Origin: Caprella mutica
Taxonomy: Eukaryota; Arthropoda; Malacostraca; Amphipoda; Caprellidae
Length of the DNA: 64,000 nt
NCBI GenBank assembly: GCA_947561585.1
Contig: CANNZV010001838.1
Span: forward strand, 1 to 64,000
Reading direction: 5' to 3'
Position 1 is the stretch's first letter, and each line of letters opens with the position of its first letter. The position numbers were made by a program, and so were the translations under genes. A model generated the notes under the pieces. That model was given only the letters and a program-made list of their open reading frames with translations. It ran no database searches and was not told the origin of the DNA. Positions 57,401-62,780 of the stretch are shown here, in pieces.

Positions 57401-60019
57401 ATGGAATATAAACGTAAAATGGGGAAATATACACGCCGAAAAATTCCAAACTCCAAAAATTAAATTTAGAAATTCACAGCAAGAAAGAAAGTAAAATTAA
57501 ACTAATAATCTCGAACAGAATACACACCAATGATTTTTTTAGCTTCAATTGATTAAGTGACTGAATTTTGGCACCACTCTGAAGTAAAAAGTGACAAAGA
57601 GGAAAATGAAGAGCACAAAGTAACGATTTGCAGAGGAAAATGAAGAGCACAAAGTAACGATTTGCAGAGGAAAATGAAGAGCACAAAGTAACGATTTGCA
57701 GAGGAAAATGAAGAGCAAGTAACGATTTGCAGAGGAAAATGAAGAGCAAAGTAACGATTTGCAGAGGAAAATGAAGAGCACAAAGTAACGATTTGCAGAG
57801 GAAAATGAAGAGCACAAAGTAACGATTTGCAGAGGAAAATGAAGAGCAAGTAACGATTTGCAGAGGAAAATGAAGAGCAAAGTAACGATTTGCAGAGGAA
57901 AATGAAGAGCAAAGTAACGATTTGCAGAGGAAAATGAAGAGTAAGTAACGATTTGCAGAGGAAAATGAAGAGCACAAAGTAACGATTTGCAGAGGAAAAT
58001 GAAGAGCAAGTAACGATTTGCAGAGGAAAATGAAGAGCAAAGTAACGATTTGCAGAGGAAAATGAAGAGCAAAGTAACGATTTGCAGAGGAAAATGAAGA
58101 GCAAGTAACGATTTGCAGAGGAAAATGAAGAGCAAAGTAACGATTTGCAGAGGAAAATGAAGAGCAGAGTAACGATTTGCAGAGGAAAATGAAGAGCAAA
58201 GTAACGATTTGCAGAGGAAAATGAAGAGCAAAGTAACGATTTTCAGAGGAAAATGAAGAGCAGAGTAACGATTTGCAGAGGAAAATGAAGAGCAAAGTAA
58301 CGATTTGCAGAGGAAAATGAAGAGTAAGTAACGATTTGCAGAGGAAAATGAAGAGCAGAGTAACGATTTGCAGAGGAAAATGAAGAGCAAAGTAACGATT
58401 TGCAGAGGAAAATGAAGAGCACAGTAACGATTTGCAGAGGAAAATGAAGAGCAAAGTAACGATTTGCAGAGGAAAATGAAGAGCAAAGTAACGATTTGCA
58501 GAGGAAAATGAAGAGCACAAAGTAACGATTTGCAGAGGAAAATGAAGAGCAAAGTAACGATTTGCAGAGGAAAATGAAGAGCTCAGTAACGATTTGCAGA
58601 GGAAAATGAAGAGCAAAGTAACGATTTGCAGAGGAAAATGAAGAGCACAGTAACGATACCTTTTGTCTGGCTGGTGGTGGCCTCTGGCAAGTAGAGAGGA
58701 AAATGAAGAGTAGAATAAGATAGTGAGGTGCAATAAGTAATAATTAGAGATAGAATGATTAGTGTGCTATCTGATTATCCTATAGCAATGTAGAACAACG
58801 ATTCTATTAATTAGTTACAATTTTAAATACAGAACTTTCATTGTATCCTAACATTTACTTCGTTTCCTCCAATAGAGTTGCCAACCGTCACTAGATATCT
58901 ACTGTAGGGTTGCCAAACGGCACCATAGAACTACTTCATAGTTGCAAAGTATCACCACAATATAAGACAAAAATGCTAAATAATTCTACAATGCAACACT
59001 ATAAAGTTGCCAAAGTTCACCACATTGCAACACTATAAAGTTGCCAAAGTTCACCACATTGCAACACTAAAAAGTTGCCAAAGTTCACCACATTGCAACA
59101 CTAAAAAGTTGCCAAAGTTCACCACATTGCAACACTAAAAAGTTGCCAAAGTTCACCACATTGCAACACTAAAAAGTTGCCAAGTTCACCACATTGCAAC
59201 ATTAAAAAGTTGCCAAGTTCACCACATTGCAACACTGTAAACTTGCCAAGTTCACCACATTGCAACACTGTAAAGTTGCCAGAGTTCACCACATTGCAAC
59301 ACTGTAAAGTTGCCAAAGTTCACCACATTGCAACACTGTAAAGTTGCCAGAGTTCACCACATTGCAACACTAAAAAGTTGCCAAAGTTCACCACATTGCA
59401 ACACTAAAAAGCTGCCAAAGTTCACCACATTGCAACACTAAAAAGCTGCCAAAGTTCACCACATTGCAACACTAAAAAGTTGCCAAAGTTCACCACATTG
59501 CAACACTAAAAAGTTGCCAAAGTTCACCACATTGCAACACCATAAAGTTGCCAAAGTTCACCACATTCCTGGTGCTGAAAACACGTAAGACGTGACAATC
59601 AGTCACGACTGTATTATACCGTGGCTATAATATTACTTAATTAGTGTAACGCTGAATACAATTGACAAAGAGAAACATATCACGTGAAGGAAATGATTGA
59701 CTAATGCCTTGCAGTCTCACCTATAGGGCAAGAACACAATTATCGGACGGGCACACATTTTCGTCCATAACCTAATTTAAATTTCATTGCAATTGGTATT
59801 CATGATACTAGCATGTATCACAACTTGATTAAAATTTATTTTCATTTGTATCCATGATACCAGAAAGTATCATGGAAACCAATAAAAGTTAAGTTCTAAT
59901 TTTTTTTGATATGGTCGGAAATGTGGAACGGTCCAATAACTAGACACTTATTCTATTTCTACCATATTATTTTCTTATTCTGTTTATACTCACATTTGCT
60001 CTGTCTGTTTGGTCCACAC
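36231..60019 (-). CDS. CLASP: CLIP-associating protein (CLASP / Orbit-MAST), 5' end missing
   Basis: CLASP proteins bind microtubule plus ends through TOG domains and promote rescue and suppress catastrophe at spindle, kinetochore and cell cortex. Exons in transcript order: 60019-59994, 58683-58660 (both microexons), 56400-56310, 55648-55550, 54978-54824, 54597-54488, 53757-53631, 53088-52832, 52357-52260, 51801-51733, 50670-50299, 49386-49270, 48181-48065, 47660-47571, 46810-46680, 46295-46179, 45908-45846, 45346-45173, 44720-44557, 44367-44214, 44055-43876, 43461-43322, 41637-41560, 41305-41215, 40081-39853, 39473-39308, 37397-37214, 36946-36758, 36449-36231 (stop TGA). The last 27 exons total 3981 nt (1326 residues); every junction keeps phase and the introns are GT-AG. 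Visible order: TOG2, Ser/Arg linker with an SxIP motif, TOG3, second linker, C-terminal helical domain. TOG1 and the start codon are not seen and should lie past 64000. Confidence 0.93.
36661..36716. repeat. Fragment of the foldback-family repeat in a CLASP intron
   Basis: GGCTGTAATGTAGTTTATTG, TGTCCGCTAG and TGCACACTTCATGATTG match 85-150 and the start of 40846-40965. Confidence 0.55.
37479..39230 (-). mobile_element. Tc1/mariner-like transposon remnant with long inverted arms, in a CLASP intron
   Basis: 37479-38060 and 38690-39230 are inverted copies (~500 bp), each with two CCATCGTTTTATTGCAG-type motifs. Both arms encode the same N-terminal transposase region. On the minus strand, 38949-38722 gives RLTSTERVKIV, EGKTLLYLANEFGRDKRNI (a helix-turn-helix) and NPRRDEGTR; the left arm gives the same on the plus strand. 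The unique middle on the minus strand has DEERATLDCLDGWVKVW and, in another frame, GPFRVPEG. These are features of Tc1/mariner-type DDE transposases. Frames are broken by stops and shifts, so it is inactive. The left arm also has an extra ~70-bp AT-rich palindromic insert near 37525-37600. The ends merge with the TTCGGTCATATAAGAAAAA MITE motif. Confidence 0.7.
39853..43461 (-). CDS. CLASP: CLASP second linker, exons between TOG3 and C-terminal domain
   Basis: Exons 43461-43322 (SHLKRAASLDKSPSSLPPRT to GNRPTNMR), 41637-41560 (LSYSGLSSNLPDLDNN), 41305-41215 (NIKKTSDEIRNYSFELDREN) and 40081-39853 (DSGISQLSVGVTDIRSLELM to LHLDDDDVDQYNIG). These are low-complexity Ser/Pro-rich and acidic stretches with the conserved DVLKNIKKTSDEIRNYSFE helix and DSGISQ motif. 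Several SP/TP sites could be kinase targets (inference). The 1.7-kb intron 41638-43321 holds a retrotransposon ORF1 fragment; 40082-41214 holds a mariner-type MITE and a foldback-family fragment. Confidence 0.9.
40118..40318. mobile_element. Tc1/mariner-type MITE, TA-flanked
   Basis: CAGGGTGGGTCATAAGT at the left and ACTTATGGCCCACACTGA at the right are inverse (about 14 of 17), each flanked by TA. There is no coding sequence in 200 bp. Confidence 0.6.
40846..40965. repeat. Fragment of the foldback-family repeat in a CLASP intron
   Basis: GGCTGTAATGTAG, TTGTTGTACTGTACACTTCA, TGATTTTTGATGACCTG and a GAGGAGCGGATCGAG/CCCCCTCC hairpin, collinear with 85-185. Confidence 0.55.
41640..41760. repeat. 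Half copy of the palindromic intron MITE
   Basis: CAGGGTAAGATACGAGTTAT and CGGACATATGAGAGAAAG match one arm of the family; the following AAAAAACAAAAAAAACAATC stretch has no inverse partner, so only one end survives. Confidence 0.4.
41790..43260 (-). pseudogene. Non-LTR retrotransposon ORF1 fragment with three zinc knuckles, in a CLASP intron
   Basis: It lies on the CLASP strand. 43028-42741 is a Pro/Ser/Gly-rich N-terminus starting MKSTNMATAPSPGQPLQS. 42650-42045 is the nucleic-acid-binding domain with GVITCALLKGYKDEEIAEGL, then CFNCHRYGHSGAKC, CGRCSNDIIGGHNLQTC and CANCKKPHSVSSRTC (CCHC-type knuckles). After a one-base frameshift near 42050 the C-terminal part resumes (EKEILALKTKEHLSFAEARA) and stops near 41820. 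A stop and shift also separate the first two frames. This is an I/Jockey-type ORF1; there is no ORF2, so the copy is 3' deleted. GC-rich 5' UTR-like sequence extends to about 43260. Confidence 0.8.
43575..43700. repeat. Intron segment duplicated at 53935-54060
   Basis: ATAATTCAAGTTTCTCTAAT, CTGCCCAGACAATATAAAGA and CATAGCTATGCTCTTCCATT run collinear with 53935-54060 in the same orientation, about 10 kb apart in the same gene. No inverted ends seen. Confidence 0.75.
43876..45346 (-). CDS. CLASP: CLASP TOG3 domain, four exons
   Basis: Exons 45346-45173 (TQDVSDIITSCASTHWSDRK to MFMDAHTK), 44720-44557 (VFSLFLDALMQLIYVHKDDL to HETLDIT), 44367-44214 (SSFPCDSQFRVIMKFLVDPT to DLASST) and 44055-43876 (DTPIALAKILTWSADQKSVD to CQNTASQIIQ). 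Lengths 174, 164, 154 and 180 keep phase. It is a TOG-type array of HEAT repeats: WSDRKEGL opens the first repeat, and TNNKVKLATLxYL and DLRRASSACFIALFN mark later ones. In the family TOG3 contributes to microtubule rescue and pausing. Exon 44055-43876 has no internal ATG-initiated frame of note and would be missed by simple ORF calling. Confidence 0.93.
45846..51801 (-). CDS. CLASP: CLASP Ser/Arg-rich microtubule and EB-binding linker, eight exons
   Basis: Exons 51801-51733, 50670-50299, 49386-49270, 48181-48065, 47660-47571, 46810-46680, 46295-46179 and 45908-45846. Landmarks: AVRRAQARAMYASANRMRAG (50299 exon), SQSQPGSRSGSPSSRY across the 49270/48065 junction, KRSGIPRSTNTSREPSPSRY across 48065/47571 (SGIP fits the SxIP EB1-binding motif), SYKPRQMMAEKMLQQSREAE, and EADSETSSICSDRSYDSLRR. 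ASWYTSMQHRTFKENWDDLD leads into TOG3. Basic and Ser-rich throughout; GSK3 phosphorylation of such linkers is known in vertebrate CLASPs and likely but unproven here. Introns carry the 31-bp, purine-rich and splice-donor minisatellites. Confidence 0.92.
46422..46668. repeat. 31-bp minisatellite in a CLASP intron
   Basis: Eight nearly identical units of AAAGATGATCCAAATTACAA then CAGTTCCACTA; one unit has ACATCAG for ACAACAG. The array ends 11 bp before the exon at 46680, between that exon's donor and the upstream flank. The preceding GAAGAGCATAATCCTAGCGA segment recurs at 52098. Confidence 0.9.
47814..47890. repeat. Half copy of the palindromic intron MITE
   Basis: GTGAGTTCGAACCCATCGGA then CAATTCTAAATTTTCGATCA matches one arm of the family; the other arm is not clear. 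Confidence 0.35.
48244..48404. mobile_element. Palindromic intron MITE with central GTATCCATGATAC hairpin
   Basis: Left arm AGTAACTTACGAGTTATC, then ACACATTTTCGATCATGAG; centre TAGTATCCATGATACCTGTA and GATATCATGGATACCA; right arm AGGATCAAAAACATTC and AACTCAGAATTTACCCC. Confidence 0.65.
48690..48785. repeat. TCACGCTAACGCTA short repeats in a CLASP intron
   Basis: Four imperfect copies of CACTCACGCTAACGCTA-type sequence, related to the donor-derived array at 49195-49275. Confidence 0.6.
49195..49275 (-). repeat. 19-bp tandem array that repeats the exon's own splice donor
   Basis: On the CLASP strand exon 49386-49270 ends AGC|GTGAGTGTC. The next 57 bp are three further near-identical copies of AGCGTGAGTGTCTAGTGTT, each with a full GTGAGT donor after AGC. 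Using a downstream copy would add 19, 38 or 57 nt with in-frame stops or a frameshift, so the first copy is the expected site. Confidence 0.8.
49440..49815. repeat. Purine-rich minisatellite GGGTGGAGGGAGGATAAAAT in a CLASP intron
   Basis: About 13 irregular units of 25-30 bp, with GGGTGGAGGGAGGAT followed by a T-rich spacer (AAATTTATTTGGA or CAAATTGTTTT). On the CLASP strand this is a pyrimidine/purine-biased tract 55 bp upstream of the exon acceptor at 49386. Confidence 0.85.
51304..51418. mobile_element. Hairpin repeat with GGATTTATTCCTGGGAT arms
   Basis: CCTGGCAAGAAAGATTTATT then CCTGGGATAT is followed by its inverse (ATATCCCAGGAATAAATCCT) and a third copy, TCCCAGGAATAAATCCCTAT then TGCCAGGGTAG. 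The outer ACCCTGGCAA/TTGCCAGGGT pair suggests a small MITE. Confidence 0.6.
52260..54978 (-). CDS. CLASP: CLASP TOG2 domain, five exons
   Basis: Exons 54978-54824 (AGSVDESYFFSAFEDCPKIN to WDKRVEM), 54597-54488 (LRKIRSVVVAGGPSYDEFYP to IKDL), 53757-53631 (STVVREACVSVAYLSQELHH to PNSVK), 53088-52832 (VMSTSGMVCVRFIIQNTHHH to ADAEARAFAR) and 52357-52260 (AYWGYAEHFKEEADKLLNSL to YRKVLQGEA). Residue order matches TOG2 of CLASPs: WDKRVEMLRKIR opens HEAT A, VREACVSVAYLSQ and KNKEIRKAVCEFLDQLV follow, and ARKAYWGYAEHF closes. In the family TOG2 is the domain needed to block catastrophe. Phases 1,0,2,0,2,1 are consistent at all joins. Confidence 0.95.
52640..52816. mobile_element. Diverged copy of the 12023-12194 MITE in a CLASP intron
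   Basis: The right end GATCTATGATTTTAAGAGCA then TATTGTCACAACTCT matches 12165-12194. The left end is eroded (GCGCCAATATGGTTTAAAAA); an internal AATATCATAGACGAAACGA also matches. Its right end lies 16 bp from the exon at 52832. Confidence 0.6.
53935..54060. repeat. Intron segment duplicated at 43575-43700
   Basis: Collinear with the other copy through AATCTGCCCAGACAATATAA and TAAAATAAAGTACTGAT, with a deletion of GAAGTTATAG at this copy. Confidence 0.75.
54179..54416. mobile_element. TA-flanked MITE (GGGTCAAGCAGGTAAATTGC ends)
   Basis: The left end GGGTCAAGCAGGTAAATTGC then GGCC and right end GGCCGCAATTTACCTGCGTG then ACCC are inverse with one mismatch, and TA lies on both sides. A related internal segment is inside the 12.7-15.3 kb element. 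No coding sequence. Confidence 0.75.
55316..55490. repeat. ~30-bp minisatellite of GTATCGTGGATAC hairpins
   Basis: Five units of GAGCCTGTATCGTGGATACG followed by AGTATCACT or AGTGTGCCT, then two decayed units. Each unit is self-complementary around GTATC-GATAC, like the centre of the intron MITE family, from which it may have grown. Confidence 0.8.
55550..60019 (-). CDS. CLASP: CLASP linker before TOG2, with two proposed microexons
   Basis: Exon 55648-55550 reads PPSSHQSATRGGHVKRNPSA and ARSRIGSASGQ; a second AG 6 nt upstream (exon end 55654) would add two residues in frame. Exon 56400-56310 reads TKGIGKSRASSAPPVKRSIV then GSSLPPKGSA. Upstream, 58683-58660 is a 24-nt phase-0 microexon (RPPPARQK) with TTGCCAG acceptor and AAAAG|GTATCG donor, and 59994-60019 is a 26-nt microexon (VDQTDRAN after a split codon) with TTTTCAG acceptor and AAT|GTGAGT donor. 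Together they give a basic Ser/Pro linker like that between TOG1 and TOG2. The microexons rest only on splice signals, phase and composition. Confidence 0.65.
56093..56270. mobile_element. PIF/Harbinger-type MITE, TAA-flanked
   Basis: GGACCGCTTCACACTTGC at the left and GCAAGTATGAAGCGGGAC at the right are inverse with two or three mismatches; AAAAAACGC/GCGCTTTTTTCGCGG pairs follow. TAA precedes and follows the element, a TWA duplication. No coding sequence. Confidence 0.7.
56749..56910. mobile_element. Palindromic intron MITE with central GGTATCCATGATAC hairpin
   Basis: CGGACACTTCCACATTTTCG then GTCATATAAGAAAAA leads to TTCAATTGGTATCCATGATA, CAGGCAAG and its inverse TATCATGGATACCAATTGAA. The right terminal arm is not clear. 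Confidence 0.65.
57151..57380. mobile_element. Palindromic MITE (AGGGTAAAGTGACATT end)
   Basis: The outer arms AGGGTAAAGTGACATT and AATTTTCACTTTATCT pair, then GATAATTACAATAG/CTATTGTAATTATC, then CATTGTGGAGAAAAAAA and its inverse TTTTTGTTCTCTCCACAATG at the centre. A possible half copy starts at 44813. Confidence 0.65.
57595..58657. repeat. 32-bp minisatellite CGATTTGCAGAGGAAAATGA, abutting a CLASP microexon
   Basis: About 33 units of AGTAACGATTTGCAGAGGAA then AATGAAGAGC with length variants (GCAAAG, GCACAAAG, GCAAG, GTAAG). One unit near 58240 has TTTTCAG for TTTGCAG. The last unit ends in TAACGAT and is followed directly by the proposed microexon donor and exon. A solitary unit (GAGAGGAAAATGAAGAGTAG) lies on the other side of the exon at about 58694. 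Long frames are repeat translation. Confidence 0.92.
58985..59573. repeat. 34-bp minisatellite GTTCACCACATTGCAACACT in a CLASP intron
   Basis: About 17 units of GTTGCCAAAGTTCACCACAT then TGCAACACTAAAAA, with TGTAAA, TATAAA and CATAAA variants before GTTGCC and a few 33-bp units (one A deleted). Confidence 0.92.
59725..59953. mobile_element. Palindromic intron MITE, full-length copy
   Basis: Left arm AGGGCAAGAACACAATTATC then GGACGGGCACACATTTTCG. The centre has two GTATTCATGATAC/GTATCCATGATAC hairpins. The right arm is GGTCGGAAATGTGGAACGGT then CCAATAACTAGACACTTATT. It ends 40 bp before the microexon donor at 59994. Confidence 0.7.
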
Positions 60020-60415
60020 CTGAAAAATAAAAAATAAAATTAGTAACTTGAAGAGAGAAATTACGACAATTGATAAATATCTGAACTCTTAGAAGATAAT
60101 AAAATTATAGGGTAGCTATTTTTCGATTAAATAAAGTTTATAGGATTTCTGCACAATTTTAAAATGAAGAAAAATAAAAATTAAGTAAAAGGGATAAAAT
60201 AAATATATATAATAAATTAATTATGAAAAAATGTTGCTTTATTTTAGCCTTCTCCTTCATTTTAAAAAGGTATAGTATTCATATCACCTAACAAGTTGCA
60301 CATCACTTAAGACCAAGTAAAAACATTAATAACCTATGTAACTAGTCTTTTTGAAGTAATATGACTTATTGAAAATTAGAAAATGCCTATTTTAACAATT
60401 TTAAATAATGGAACT

Positions 60416-60519
60416 AGGGTACCATCTGACTTATCGAAAAATATCACATTCGAGTTAAATTGTATTTTTTTCTTTACATTATCGAAAATGTGGAACAGTC
60501 CGAAAACTCGGAACTTACC
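60416..60519. mobile_element. Palindromic MITE, short copy
   Basis: Left AGGGTACCATCTGACTTATC, right GAAAATGTGGAACAGTCCGA then AAACTCGGAACTTACCT. The centre is reduced and lacks the hairpin. Confidence 0.6.
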
Positions 60520-60547
60520 TAGTTACAGTATTCTCATCCCTCACTAT

Positions 60548-60602
60548 ATAATAAAGTCCCCCCCCCCCTCCAAACCATTAGGGGTCACCCCCCCCCCCCC
60601 AA
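60548..60602. repeat. Low-complexity C tracts
   Basis: Two C runs (about 13 and 14) around TCCAAACCATTAGGGGTCA. Length is likely unstable or poorly assembled. Confidence 0.7.
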
Positions 60603-61189
60603 TCATCAGCCCTTCCCGTTAGGTTCAGTCCCAGAGATAACAGAGACTGATAGGCCTAGTCACGCTAAGCCTATGTGCAATGCGGACACTATCACCTTCT
60701 CAAGGTGAGATAGACACTATACCTTATTTGTGAGATGGTTACTTATTATATGTCTTTGAATACACTGTTTAAAAAACATTATAATCCAAGTTTGATATCG
60801 CTATTTAGAGTCTAAATCCTCAACATTGAATCACCTCAGAAATTATGGACGTAATAAACTTTTCAATCAAACTTGTAACATATGACAGAAGTACCACATA
60901 TCATGTACTATAAGAGCTATGTGGGTACTACTACCACATGTTCCAGCTGTACCTCTTTGTACCACATATCATGTTGTACCGCTACCTCATAGCACTAATC
61001 ACACATCAGTTTCAGGTAGAACATAATATCATGTTGTACCGCTACCACATAGCACCCACCATAGCTCACATAGCACTGAAGGTCATCTCTCCCATAAGCC
61101 CCATTGTGTGATTTACCTTTCCATTACTAGGCAAATGTTAGAAACAATGCAGCCATGACGTCATACTCTCTGCATCTTGTTAACATCTA

Positions 61190-61315
61190 AAGGGTCGTAC
61201 ACACGTAAGGATTTTAAATAAATAGCATCTTATATTGTCGTGGAAAAAATAGGAGGAGCTTAGCAAAAAGTCTGGTGGAAAGACTGAAAAAAAACCTTAC
61301 GTGTGTACGACCCTT
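61190..61315. mobile_element. TA-flanked MITE (AAGGGTCGTACACACGTAAGG ends)
   Basis: AAGGGTCGTACACACGTAAG at the left and CTTACGTGTGTACGACCCTT at the right are exact inverses, with TA on each side. The 126-bp element has no coding sequence. Confidence 0.75.
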
Positions 61316-61340
61316 TACAACTTATTATTCAATGAATGGA

Positions 61341-61553
61341 GGGGTGACACCTCTATTTTCGACCATAGAAGAAACCAAAAGATTATTTAACTGTTTTAGA
61401 TGTAACTCGTTATTTTAATTAAATTTGTATCCATGATACCTCCAAATATCATGGACAGTGGATACCAATCTACAATACGAGTTAAAATGATAAATTTTAT
61501 ATGTTTTCTCAATAATCGAAAATATGAAACTGTCCGATAATACGGAATTACCC
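61341..61553. mobile_element. Palindromic MITE with central hairpin
   Basis: The left arm is eroded (CACCTCTATTTTCGACCATA). The centre has TTGTATCCATGATACCTCCA then ATATCATGGACAGTGGATAC. The right arm is AAAATATGAAACTGTCCGAT then AATACGGAATTACCC. Confidence 0.65.
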
Positions 61554-61714
61554 AAGTACAACAATTTCATAATTTTTTGATGATTTTAATCAAACTGCAT
61601 ATGTAACTTAGAAATAATATCTCTATCATCATAATGAGGTAGAATAACGCTTCTTCTCTGTCGAATATTTGAGAGGACACCTACGCTGGAGGCAAATACA
61701 GCATGGAATTACAA

Positions 61715-61800
61715 CAAAAATAACTAGTTACTGGAACTACAACTAGTAATTGGAACTACAACTAGTTGTTTGAACTGCGACTAGTTATTGGAACTAGGTA
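61715..61800. repeat. Short tandem repeat of AACTAGTTATTGGAACTAC
   Basis: Four or five units of about 19 bp (ACTAGTTACTGGAACTACA, ACTAGTAATTGGAACTACA, ACTAGTTGTTTGAACTGCG, ACTAGTTATTGGAACTAGG). Confidence 0.75.
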
Positions 61801-62180
61801 TGTTGGTGGACTATGGAGATATTCCCTGGGTAAATTGCAGTACAATATAAATACATAGCATTTATTATAACATTCGCTCAATTCAAAGACGCAGGAATTA
61901 TCAATATAATATGAATTAAAACAATGAGAATATTGAGAGATATATGAAAGAAAATTATATCTATAAATTGTTAAACAATAGAAATGAATCTTTTTAAAAT
62001 TTAGAATAAATGATAAAAATATTTTTTTACTTCTATACACATTTGTAATTAATTTATTAATAAAAAACTATTAATAGACATAATTTTTCAAAAAGAACAA
62101 AACCTATCTGTGAATATAATTATTCTATCAGTTACAATAACAGTAATTTAGAAGACAAAATTAACGCATAAAGCATGTAT

Positions 62181-62487
62181 AGGGTATGTCACGAATATCG
62201 AAAAGATCACAGCTAGCAATAATTCTCGGGCCAATGCTGTCCCAATATTGGGCCAAGAGAAATTGCTACCTGGGAACCACATTTTCGATAATTTAGAAAA
62301 AAATTAACATTCCAACTAGTTATTTAAAATGGATTGTTAGAGATCTAATTCATTTTGTTTTTAATAGAAAAATATACTATTTCTAAATAGAAAGGTTAAA
62401 TTATTTAATGTATAAATTAAATAAATTATATATTTTTTCTCATATGATCGATAATGTGGAACTGTCCGATAACTAGTAACTTACCCT
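62181..62487. mobile_element. Palindromic MITE carrying a nested small hairpin
   Basis: Left arm AGGGTATGTCACGAATATCG, right arm CGATAATGTGGAACTGTCCG then ATAACTAGTAACTTACCCT. At about 62213-62272 the left arm is interrupted by TAGCAATAATTCTCGGGCCA ... GGCCAAGAGAAATTGCTA, an independent 60-bp inverted repeat; the arm resumes with CACATTTTCGATAA. Confidence 0.65.
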
Positions 62488-62595
62488 AAATGTGGCCGTA
62501 TATTTACATGCATTGCCGTAACGAACCAAATGACTAACACTGATTAGTGACTTATATGCAACAACACGAACACTGTAACTAACACTAGAACACTA

Positions 62596-62780
62596 GGGTA
62601 AATTACGGATTATCGGTCAGTTTCACATCTTCGGTAATATAAGAAAAACGATACAAATAATTGTTATAGTTTTATTATAATTGATATCCAAGATACATGC
62701 AGTTATCAATGACACCAATTATAAAAAAATAAAATAACAGTTACATATCGTTTTTAAAAATATAGGAAAAAAATATATCT
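62596..62780. mobile_element. Palindromic MITE, right end eroded
   Basis: AGGGTAAATTACGGATTATC then GGTCAGTTTCACATCTTCGG and AATATAAGAAAAACGATAC, with centre ATTGATATCCAAGATACATG and GTTATCAATGACACCAATTA. Its subterminal part matches the 2648-2745 copy. Confidence 0.6.

Noticed and set aside
57474..58733. A 419-codon minus-strand frame and shorter relatives
   Set aside because: Produced by the 32-bp satellite drifting between frames; peptide repeats LHFPLQIVT/FIFLCKSLL with no family match, inside a CLASP intron.
26291..59573. CRISPR-like appearance of several arrays
   Set aside because: Units are contiguous tandem repeats without unique spacers, in a eukaryotic genome with introns and no cas genes.
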